This document shows positions 39,170 through 48,758 of a stretch of DNA of 64,000 bases, in pieces. The DNA comes from Isoetes taiwanensis (Eukaryota; Streptophyta; Lycopodiopsida; Isoetales; Isoetaceae). Every line of letters starts with the position of its first letter. The first letter of the stretch is position 1. The notes below the pieces were generated by a model. The model was not told the origin of the DNA. It saw nothing but the letters and a program-made list of their open reading frames with translations, and searched no databases. The stretch is taken from assembly GCA_021234155.1 (NCBI GenBank), contig JAJEKV010000093.1:2626384-2690383 (forward strand), in the 5' to 3' direction. The position numbers and the translations under genes were made by a program.

Positions 39170-39299
39170 GGAACCCACTCGTCGAAGCGCATTTCTGGTG
39201 GGAAACCGGCAGGCTGTGCCACCGCGAGGGGCGTTAGCCCTGAGTGGCACCACCACCGGCCAGTTTCCCACCGAAAACCCGCGATGACCGGTGGGTTCC
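39170..39299. repeat. GC-rich imperfect hairpin, 130 bp
   Basis: GGAACCCAC at 39170 pairs with GTGGGTTCC at 39291. GGTGGGAAAC at 39197 pairs with GTTTCCCACC at 39263, and TGCCAC pairs with GTGGCA around a loop containing GAGGGGCGTTAGCCC. It is much more GC-rich than its surroundings and lies 110 bp left of copia A. It could be a small foldback element or a structured RNA precursor; I cannot tell which. Confidence 0.75.
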
Positions 39300-39409
39300 C
39301 TCACGTGGCCCACCGTTAGGTGGAAATTTTGTAGACATGCAGTAAGGGAAGAACGGTGAAGAAGGAAACTCCGGTAATCCCCATAGACGTACTCTTTTTT
39401 GTTAGTACT

Positions 39410-40140
39410 TGTTGAAAGTATAAGTTAACTAGATATTTGAACTTGAGCAAACACCGTGCAAATTCTTTGCCCAAGCACACTAGAGAAATTGAGTCAATTA
39501 ATAACTTTAAATGATCTATGATCTATGCCACAAGTACTTGGTTGAGGTAAAGCACAAATTTCCTAAGGAAATCTATGAATGCAAGGGAGCCACAATATGG
39601 TCCCTAATCCCTTGCAATATATCAACAATTTCAACCTTAATACATAATCATAGTCATTAATGCTCCAGGTTTACTGTAGCTATGAGATTGCTTTAAACAC
39701 TGTAGCAATCTCGTTTCTGCTCCAAACACAAACCTTTGAACGCGAATACTTATTCAATGCATACGATCTGCAGTGAGCTCATCGTTCAACAACAAATCAT
39801 ACGTATTTATGCTGTACTCCGTAGTTCTAAGTTTAGATTGCGGTGGCTCTGAGATATCCCACAGGCGTTACAAGCAAAATCCGACACTTACGAATTATCC
39901 CACATACATGCACAGATAATTTCGACCTACGACCATTGAACCTTTAAACCCTTTAAGAAAAACTCCCTTTCAATCTTAAGTGCTTCTTGGTTTCATGTCA
40001 CCTTAAGATTCAACCTTATCATTCAATGCTCTTTAAGCAAGTTATCCAATACCTCTGACCTTAGGTTAACCATATGCATTTGACTTCCATCTCTAAGTTC
40101 AACTGTAAGCAGAAAGATTTACATGACCATATTTCTAACA
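39410..40140 (-). repeat. Copia A 3' LTR
   Basis: Begins TGTTGAAAGTATAAG and ends CATATTTCTAACA in plus orientation (TG...CA), 731 bp. It matches 58886-59640 over its whole length, with patches of difference such as CCGTGCAAATTCTTTGCCC versus CCAAATTTATTGCAC near the start. Confidence 0.96.
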
Positions 40141-40150
40141 TTCCCCCTTC
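40141..40150 (-). other. Copia A polypurine tract
   Basis: On the minus strand GAAGGGGGAA abuts the 3' LTR (next bases TGTTAG). This is the standard plus-strand primer position for reverse transcription. Confidence 0.9.
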
Positions 40151-40154
40151 ATGT

Positions 40155-42550
40155 AATCTTTCTTGTGATTATACTGTACAACATCTCTCAGAATTTTAAA
40201 TCTTCCAAGTGGTAAAGCTTTTGTTAGAAGATCTGCCATTTGATTTACTGTACTGACATATGCAAGGTGTACCTGTTTTCTTTCAACCATATCTCATATA
40301 AAATGGACTTCCATTTCTATATGTTTGCATCTTTCATGCAACACAGGATTTCTGGACATGGCTATGCAGCTTGTGCTATCACAGAAGATTATTGTAGGTT
40401 CTGTTTGCTCTAGCCCTAGCTCAGCAAGTAGTCTTCTTTCCCATACCACTTCTTTAGTAAGCAAAGTTGCAGCATTATACTCAGCTTCTGCACTAGATAG
40501 GGCTATACTTCCTTGCTTTTTGCACTTCCAAGCTACAGGGGCACCTCCTAGCAAAACCACATAACCTGATGTTGATTTCCTTTGGTCTAGGTCACCTGCC
40601 CAATCAGAGTCACAATAGGCCTTTAATTTAAGCTCATATGAGTTATACCTAATGCCAATATCCAAGGTACCCTTTAAATATCTCAGGATTCTTTTGGCAG
40701 CTGTCCAATGTTCTAAACCAGGGTTATTGTTGTACCTGCTCAATAAGTTTACTCCAAAAGCTATATCTGGTCTTGTGCAATTTGCTACATAAGACAAACA
40801 GCCAATCAGTGACCTATAAGGAACATTCTCCATTTGCTTTCTCTCTTTCTCTGAATTTGGAGACATATTAGCTGAGATCTTCTGCCCTGGTACTAAAGGA
40901 GTTTGTGTTATGTTGCAATCACTCATATTAAATTTCTTCAACATATTCAAAATATGAGTTTGCTGGCTCAATGTCAGCAGTTTATTTTCCCTATCCCTGT
41001 ATACTTCAATCCCAAGAAACCTTTTCAGTTCACCTAAATCTGTCATTTGGAAACGTTTATTGAGCAGCATTTAGCCAAGACATATTTGTCATTTGCAACC
41101 ATGATATTGTCATCAACATAGAGAGCTATAATGCACCACTGCTTCCCATCATTATATCTGTACAAGTTTCCATCACATTTTAATTTTTCAAAGCCTTGTT
41201 CTAGAAGATAATTATCCATACATTTGTACCACTCCCTTGGTGCTTGTTTCAATCCATAAACTGCCCTGTTCAATTTCCACACTTTCCCTTTTTCCTCCTC
41301 AAATCCTGGAGCAGGTTTCAAATAGATTTCTTCTTCAAGTTTTGCATTAAGAAACGCTGTACTTACATTTATATGATGAATTTCCATGTGTCATATGAGT
41401 TTGCAATAGCTAATAGCATTCTCAAACTATTAATTTTGACCAATGGCGAGAATGTTTCATCGAAATCTAATCCTTTCTTCTGAGTAAAACCTTGTGCCAC
41501 AAGCCTTGCCTTAAATTTCTTTGATTTTCCATCAATACCTGGTTTTATTCTGAAGATCCATTTATTGCCAACAACATTTTACCTGGTGGCTTGTCAACTA
41601 CTGTATAGGTCTCTGTTCTTTTGAAAGATTGCATCTCATTCTCCATAGCTTTCCTCCAATTTTCTGAATCACTACCTTTAATAGCATCTTCAAAATTACT
41701 AGGTAGCTTATCAGTTTCTAAGATAAGAATATCAAATATAGAATGGATTTCACCTTTGCTGCCCTGATGCCTTTTACTTCTACCTTCTTCAGTTCTCCCA
41801 TGCAACTCTAGTTGAAGTTTACTTTCATCTGCCAAGATTTGTGCTTCAGTCCTCCTGGCTTTTCTTTTTGGTCTTGTCATGGGGTACAAAGAAAGGTTGA
41901 AATTCTCGCCATTGTTCTGGCTAGGTCGTCAGGTTCGGGTTACGCTATCTCTTCCTCGGGCAATGCAGTTCAATCTACAGTTCAAACCCCGACAAACTCT
42001 CAAATCTTGTGGTTCACTTGTACCTTCATCTCCATCTTCATTATCACTGTCAAGAATTCCTCTTGTATCCTGCATTCCAACCTCAGTCCGAGCAGTATGC
42101 TCAACTGTTTCTTTCACATCAGTAGCTTCCAAATTATTATCATCATTAATATTAGGAATTGCTCGATAGAATTTGCTTTCATTGAACACTACATCTCTGC
42201 TAATCAGAATTTTTCTATGAGCAGGATCATATAATCTGTAAGCTTTTGAATGCAAATCATAGCCCACCATATATGCAATACATGCTCGATCATCAAGTTT
42301 TTTTCTAGTTTCTTCAGGGGTATGAACAAAACCTAAACAACCAAATGATTTTAAATGTTCATAAGCAGGAATTTTACCTGACCACATCATTTCAGGAACT
42401 GTACCTTTTGTACTTCTACAGAGGGCAATATGTTTTGAATAAGTACTGCTTTTCAAGCTTCACTCCATAAGAAATTTGGTAAGCCGTAGTATTTTTTAAC
42501 ATTGAACGAACGAAGATTGAGCAAAGTCCTATTTTTTCTTTCAAATACTG
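40155..42550 (-). pseudogene. Copia A pol: integrase C-terminal part, RT and RNase H
   Basis: From the right: FERKNRTLLNL (after the B insertion point), GCLGFVHTPEETRKKLDDRA, a charged linker, and HHINVSTAFLNAKLEEEIYL with VYGLKQAPREWYKCMDNYL. Next come the RT active site LYVDDNI (frame 41043-41387) and DLGELKRFLGIEVYRDRE. RNase H motifs are CDSDWAGDLDQRKSTSGY, SSAEAEYNAATLL and IFCDSTSCIAMSRNPVLHE. The last part, MADLLTKALPLGRF, lies beyond an in-frame TGA at about 40295. Four or more frame changes (near 42480, 41900, 41540 and 41060) inactivate it. The Asp of the usual MDVSTAF motif is kept as INVS-type, so one catalytic Asp position looks replaced by Asn. Confidence 0.93.
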
Positions 42551-44162
42551 CGTGACGTTCCGGGACGATATACGGTCCCGGGCGATATCGCACTTCAATC
42601 ACCGTACATACGCCACTCCGACCGACGTGTAACGCTAACGTGTAGCCCAGTGGGGTAGCCCTAGCGGGCAACGTGTGCGAGAATATGTGTAACTATTAAT
42701 GTGCACATTTTCCAATGTACACATTAATGTGGGCACACATTTCCATGTGGTCACTTGATGCCAAGTGGGCCACACCCATAGGTGTAATTAATGTGCACAT
42801 TTTCCAATGTACACATTAATGTGGGCACACATTTCCATGTGGGCACATTTTGCCACCTAGCCATTAAAGGCAAGTGGGCCCATTTCCAATTATCCCACAT
42901 GCCTAAAGGGGATAATTGGAAACCCTAGCCAACCCCTTGTCTATTAAGGGAGGGAAACCCTAACTTGCCCAATTTTTAGTTTCTAGGGTTTTTAGAACTG
43001 CTTTTTGGTCAGCCTCAACAAAAAAACCGCCCTCCCGTGCTCTTTTGAGAAATTACACCATTAGTTTCCCTTGATTCGGCGTTTCCAGGATGGTCGAAGC
43101 TCAGTCGAGGAGCCACTCAAGGATCAGTATTTGGCCAATTAGATAGTCTAAACCCTATTTCAGTCATAGAATCAGTAGGTTTAGCCTATTAAATTGCCCA
43201 TAGCAGCCTTCTAGGTCTTTATCTAACTAAGGAACCTAACTCTATGATGTAGATTAGATATAGTTCTTTAGTCTTCTGTGATGTATGTGGATGCTGTATA
43301 TCTATGAACTCCTTGTATTGGGAAGGGGGTAGAGACCTAAAGCTTGGTAGTAGATGCTCCTAGAGTAGCCTCTCTAGCACACTATAGATTCGGCCTATGT
43401 ACAAGAACCACACCCCGTTGTGGGTGAAGGGGCCGACCGGGTCGAGAAGGAGGTTCATGTCCTGACTCTTGAACGATCCCTCCGGTGTGTAAGGCCTACC
43501 AGGATCATGGTGACTAGGTCTAATGGCTCACCACCGAAAAGCGGGTGAGGCATGGGCCTCGGCACCGCGTGAAGTGGTGTACACTTTCCGCTGGGTTCAC
43601 CGAATCTGAGGCAAAGGCCCTCTAGTCACCTTGAGTCGCCATGTAGATCTCGGAGGGGTGATCCCTTCTGCCCCCATCGAACCGGGAGGATGAAACCCGG
43701 GAATAGCCCTTTTGGCTATGCATCCGGCTGGCTACTGATCGTCCCCGACACTTTTCACCCTACTACGCAAAGTGTGCACGGGGAGGGGGATGGAGTGGAC
43801 AACCCTATGCCATGTTCATATGCCGCCCAAATCCATTGTCATGAATTACATGCGCAATGAACTCGGAGACCAAGCCGCTCGGTCATCCCCTTGAGTCTGA
43901 GCCTTGGGTAGAACTCCCCATATGTATTGTGCTTACCTTGTTCATGCAGATGTGATGGACCACCCTTCGAGGTGGATATGTGCTTATGTTATATACTAAC
44001 ATGTATGTTACGCTTCGCAGCTAGGTAGACCCTGAGGGAGACGGGGTAAAATGACCCCTTCACTCTTCCCACTTTGAACCCTCGACATCTTCGCGGTGTT
44101 ATGTGGAGGGCCCCGCTCTCTGATGGAGTCTGGTATGGGGATGAACTCCTGTTTGTATACGG
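42551..44162 (+). repeat. Element B left LTR, missing its last 30 bp or so
   Basis: Colinear with 47923-47989/52973-54597 and with the solo copy at 10.6 kb. It contains a TATA-like tract (CTTGTCTATTAAGG near 42940) and a 93-bp tandem duplication (listed). Its 3' end stops within GTTTGTATACGG and runs directly into an inverted copy of the LTR end. Confidence 0.9.
42694..42879. repeat. 93-bp tandem duplication inside B left LTR
   Basis: ATTAATGTGCACATTTTCCA followed by ATGTACACATTAATGTGGGC occurs at 42694 and at 42787. Each unit is itself an imperfect palindrome. Confidence 0.93.
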
Positions 44163-44700
44163 TGACGTCCCCTACTCATATACGGTGCACTCACCGTATA
44201 CAAACAGGAGTTCATCCCCCATACCAGCTCCAACTGATACAGGGCCCTCCACGTGTCACTGCAACCTTGAGTTCCAGCGGGAAGAATGAAGGGGTCATTT
44301 TACCCTGTCTCCCTTCAGGGCCTACCTAGCTGCGGAAGCGTAAACATACATGTCAGTAGTACATACATCAACATCACATGACCATCACGAAGGATGGTTC
44401 ACCACATATCTGCGTAGACAAAGATCAGCACATCACATAGGGAATCCTACCCAAGGCTCAGACACAGGGATGGACTGACAAGCTTGGGTCTCCAGAGTTC
44501 ATTGCAGACAGAATCATGACAATGGATTTGGCTGGCATAAGAACATGGCATTGGGTTGTCCACTCCATCCGCCCCTCCTGTGCACACTTTGCAGAGTAGG
44601 TTGAAAAGTGTTGGGACCTGACTGTAGCCCGCCGGATGCATAGCCAAAGGGGCTATTCCTGGGTTACATCTCCCCAGGTCCGATGGGGCAGGTAGGGACC
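43655..44700. repeat. Large inverted repeat (LTR tail-to-tail), about 510-bp arms
   Basis: The left arm 43655-44164 is the 3' third of the B LTR in forward orientation; the right arm 44191-44700 is the same segment inverted. The pairing is easy to see at the centre: CTCCTGTTTGTATACGGTGA against TCACCGTATACAAACAGGAG with a 26-bp spacer. Outwards, GGAGGGCCC pairs with GGGCCCTCC, and GACGGGGTAAAATGACCCC with GGGGTCATTTTACCCTGTC. Frames at 44074-44329 and 44447-44752 are by-products. Confidence 0.93.
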
Positions 44701-46774
44701 TAATAGCTCTAGTAGTAATTGTAATTATGTAAGTTAGATGCTTTGCATACATAGTTCCCTTGTTCTTCCTTCCCTCCCATACCGTAACAGATCAAAGGAA
44801 GAGATGTCAGGCAATTTGCAGGGGTGAAGCAATCAACACCCTCAACCCTCTTCGGGCAACACGATAACGACAAGAGGACTTGACGTATGAGACGTCGATG
44901 GAGTCGAAGAAACAACATCGGATACAGAGTCGCCCTTTAGCTGCCAAGACAAAAAGTTCAAGATGAAAGATCTTTTTCAACGGCGCCACCTTCAGGCTTT
45001 TGAAAAGCGGCATGGAAGATTTCAAGTGATCAACTACACCATCAAGCCACCAGCAATGAGAGGCTTCTAACGAACAAAGTCAACCTCTACATCAAAGAGG
45101 AGCCACCGTCAAGGGGACTGAAGTATCGAGCGACTCGGAAGAACGTACCTTGCTACTTCAAGCAGGCAACGAGCGGATGAGCTCCTAGCAAGCTCAAGGA
45201 TCTAAGGCCATGGGGCCTAGTAGGTTAAAGGTAGGGATGGTAACATCCATAGTGGAATTAGAAGGCAATTCCGGATATTCTCGTTGAAAGGATTGCCCCA
45301 ATATTGAGCTAAGCGTCAAGCATTGGGAAGGAAACGCATAGGAGTGACTAAAATTATACACAATTGTTAACAGCCATCCAACGTATTGAAACCACTTGGT
45401 GAGATTGATCTCCTCGCTAAGAAGGAATCATTACTAGGATAATTGTTGACCATGTATAAATCTAGTACCTCCAAAAGAATAATCCAACCGAAAGAAAAGA
45501 AGTAATCTAACAAGTCCGGCCAACTTGTTACGATGACATCAATTCGATTGGTAGGAATATTCCAAGAGTTTAAATAACTAAGAAAGGGGGAATCTCTAGA
45601 ATATAAAAGAATAATACATGGAAGGTACATCTAAAATAAGAATTATAGTAATCAAATAGTCTTTTGAGACAAAAGGAATTGTCGTCATGACAAAACCTTG
45701 TGGTTTAGAATCGTTCTAACTAAATAGGTAACCCATAACTATATTGAAATAAATGATAACATAATATGTGCATCCATCTTAGATGGTTATATATGTTAGC
45801 TAAGGCTAGTAAAGTAATGCGCTAAGTAAGAAGCGTATAACCTCTTAAGGGGAGAGAGTAGATATGACGTTGTGTACAACGCCATTGAAGGGGTGCAGGA
45901 CCATTTTCTTTTCGAAGAAAGTGGGAGGGCTCAATCCTATGATTGAACGTACTTGCATCGAATTGACCGAACCGTAGAATAGAGTCCACTCCGGCAATGG
46001 CCGAAGCGAATAGAGCATAAGATAGATAGATACCTTAGTGCTCAGGAGGCCTTCAACGGCGAGATGGACGTAGTAGCTAACTACACCAATGAAGTGGAGC
46101 AAAACCATGGGAGCAATGCAACGACCAAGTCATCTCCAAACTACTCGACGCCGGCTCAATGGGTGGATGTGGTCTAGCTTTAGGTAAGGCATGCGCATGT
46201 ATTATAAGCTGTAATATGTCTATTGATAAGTTAAATATAGATCCTAATAACTGCATAGAAATTGTTGTACGTATATGTATCATAGGGAAATAAGTTAAAT
46301 AACAACGATAATGTCAGGTAGCATGTTAATTAATCCTTCGCAAGGATGCAATTCCTTCTAAGGATAGCCAAATGACCTCGGGGTCCTTATAAATATAAAT
46401 AGAAAATAGAATTCGGATATACTTAAGTGCATCTTAGAGATATACTTCCAAGGGTAATGCAGGACCCAAGGAAGAGAATAAGAAGCACATCTAATTCTTG
46501 TGTATGATAATTAAAACCTTGTCTATGTAACAATAGGTCTAAATCAGGGTTATTGTTTAAATAATCGCAATCTAAAAGTCGTTAAATATTGCAAAGCTTA
46601 GAGTAAATATAATTGTACTATCGGAAGTAATGCATCCGATATTATGATAATGTTAATTCATAAATATTACCTTAGGGTAATTATGTTAATCACATGCATT
46701 AAAGGAGCCAGTAAAAATTGGCTCAAGCATGTCGATTTGTGTTAGATTAATTTCATGTGTAGTTAAGAGTAATC

Positions 46775-46813
46775 TACGCATGCAACCTATGCCAGGTATG
46801 GGTTGCATGCGTA
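46775..46813. repeat. Short perfect hairpin
   Basis: TACGCATGCAACC pairs exactly with GGTTGCATGCGTA across a 13-base loop. Its role in element B is unknown. Confidence 0.85.
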
Positions 46814-47305
46814 TTTACCGATGATGGGACCACTACGGTGATCTCTAGGGCGTGGTGTAATGTCAATGTAGGCATGACCGCGTTTCCGCTTGGACGAGTG
46901 GAAGGTAGATTAGAAAGTCTACTTCTGTCCCACGGAAGTAGACGACCTCGAGAGAAAGGAGGTCATTGAGAGATGCATTGATAGGAAAGGCACCTTTAGC
47001 CCCATATATGCTTTGATAGGAGGAATCTATCCTTCACGCCCCATATACGGGAAGGATATCCTCCATGCTGGGCAACTAGAGGTGTAGGCATGAGCGGCAT
47101 ATAGGCATATAGGTCTTTGTCTCCGCCATAATGGAAGATTCACCCTCTTCCCTCTGGCCCGGGAGATTAGCCATGCATCCATGTAGATAGGTGGGGTGGT
47201 CACCATATAACCAAAATTTTATTAATAATTAAAATGGTAATAACGTGGGGGAAGCACCACTGCAGGCCAATAGAGCTCCGGAGGGGCAGGAGGTCGAAAC
47301 TCTGA

Positions 47306-47830
47306 AGACTTGCAACATAAATTTTGTTATAATGTGTTGCAAGGAATGAAGAGTACCTTAGAAGTGTAAATTTTGTATGAAATTGATAAACTTTGATAAA
47401 CTTAAATGTTGTATTAAGTAAGGTTAATAATTACCTTGCGTGGATTAAGTTAGGAAGTGATAAGTTAATTGGATAATGGAATAGTACAGTAATGTCTTAA
47501 ACATTACCTTAGAGTAATTCTAATAATTAAGATAGTAAGTATGTAATTATAGATATTGTAAAATTAATGCGAGGATTTTTAAGGTCTAAGACTTGCAACA
47601 CAAATTTGGTTGGAATGTGTTGCAAGGAATGAAGAGTACCTTAAATAATAATGGTATATGAAAGTGTTAAATTGTGATAAACTAAATGTTATGATGACGG
47701 GAACTAATAAGTACCTTGTTTTAATAGAAGTTACGAATTGACAAGTTATTTGATAATGTAATGGCGTAATAATGATTTAAAAATATTACCTTAAGGAATC
47801 GTAATAAATGTGTAAGTATCATAGTAGTAT
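47306..47830. repeat. Diverged tandem duplication, about 284-bp unit, in element B interior
   Basis: GACTTGCAACA, ATGTGTTGCAAGGAATGAAG, AGTACCTTA, GATAAACT-type and ATTACCTTA blocks occur in the same order from 47306 and from 47589, with substitutions and small indels. Confidence 0.85.
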
Positions 47831-47909
47831 ATCGTACGCATCAGGTTGATTACAGGTTAGGAAGATTCCAAGGTGGGGAGACCCACGATGCTGCGGACAG
47901 CATCATTTC

Positions 47910-47922
47910 AAGGTGGGGAGAA
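47910..47922 (+). other. Element B polypurine tract
   Basis: AAGGTGGGGAGAA abuts the right LTR (TGTGACG). An almost identical AAGGTGGGGAGAC lies 42 bp upstream (from about 47869), so the tract is doubled. Confidence 0.85.
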
Positions 47923-47989
47923 TGTGACGTTCGGCCACGATTATACGGTCCCGGGGCGATATCGCATCTTGCCAAATCCGCAGCGTAAT
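47923..47989 (+). repeat. Element B right LTR, first 67 bp
   Basis: TGTGACGTTCGGCCACGATT onward, matching 42551 onward. It is interrupted at 47990 by copia C and resumes at 52973. Confidence 0.88.
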
Positions 47990-48537
47990 CGAAGATTTTA
48001 TAATGTTGCAAAGCCACAAATACTAGTATCAATAACTTCAAATTGATCACCTAGCAATGCTCTCCTATGAATATCTAGACAATATTTTCTCTACTTAATG
48101 CATGAGACAATGAAACAAAACTTTCAAAGCATTAAGGTCTAGAACCATTAGATAGCCGAATATTTTCATTCGATAGCCCAAGCCTGCATCTTCGACAATA
48201 CAGCTCACTCTATTTTACATTCTCATTTCATTTATAGGGCCAGATCCGGCCGCCTAGGCTTGGATCCGGCCGCTTAGCTATTGCTTCACTGATGCCTTGA
48301 CTTTCCTGATTCATTTGTATGCAGCTGTCTCTCCAATATACGACCGTCAAGTCTTTCCTTATTTGCAATAGGTTAACCAGTCAATATTTTCAACCATTAA
48401 CATAGTTCAATGGTTTTACCTTAACTGCATTATTCACATAATTCAACCTACATATATCCCACAAGAAACAATAGATCTAATGAACATGTTTTGTATCCTT
48501 CTCTCTCTATCTGGATTTAACATGAATAATTCCATCA
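47990..48537 (-). repeat. Copia C 3' LTR
   Basis: 548 bp, beginning (C)GAAGATTTTATAATGTTGC and ending ATAATTCCATCA in plus orientation. Nearly identical to 52423-52972; one visible patch is GTATGCAGCTG versus GTATCTACAAATG. Confidence 0.96.
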
Positions 48538-48547
48538 TTCCCCTTTC
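48538..48547 (-). other. Copia C polypurine tract
   Basis: GAAAGGGGAA on the minus strand, immediately before the 3' LTR. Confidence 0.88.
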
Positions 48548-48625
48548 ATGTTAACATCCCCTGAGATACGTCCCTGTTATTCATCTGATAAATTGTCTGC
48601 AGCATACATATCTTCATGATGGAAG

Positions 48626-48692
48626 TTCTGTAACTATTTATACTGTTTGCTCAAGTTCTGTAACTGTTTATACTGTTTGCTCTCATGTTTAA
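48626..48692. repeat. Small tandem duplication between copia C pol and 3' LTR
   Basis: AGTTCTGTAACT followed by TTTATACTGTTTGCTC occurs twice in direct succession. Confidence 0.9.
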
Positions 48693-48758
48693 CATGATTC
48701 CAGCTTTCAACATCATATAATCATTTAGATCAAAGTCAATGTTTCTTACTCCAACTGC

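Larger units (their letters stand above)
44701..47909 (+). other. Element B interior, no coding region recognised
   Basis: No gag, protease, RT, RNase H or integrase motif is seen on either strand. Short frames at 44709-45025 and 45367-46283 have no recognisable family. The last 600 bp contain a 284-bp tandem duplication and, just before the right LTR, two polypurine-like tracts. A 13-bp stem hairpin lies at 46775-46813. Confidence 0.7.

Noticed and set aside
40325-40564. Plus-strand frames opposite copia RNase H and pol (also 48991-49296, 50398-50619)
   Set aside because: They are antisense shadows of the copia coding strand.
44074-44752. Frames around the palindrome as genes
   Set aside because: They lie in LTR sequence and its inverted copy; no family motif.
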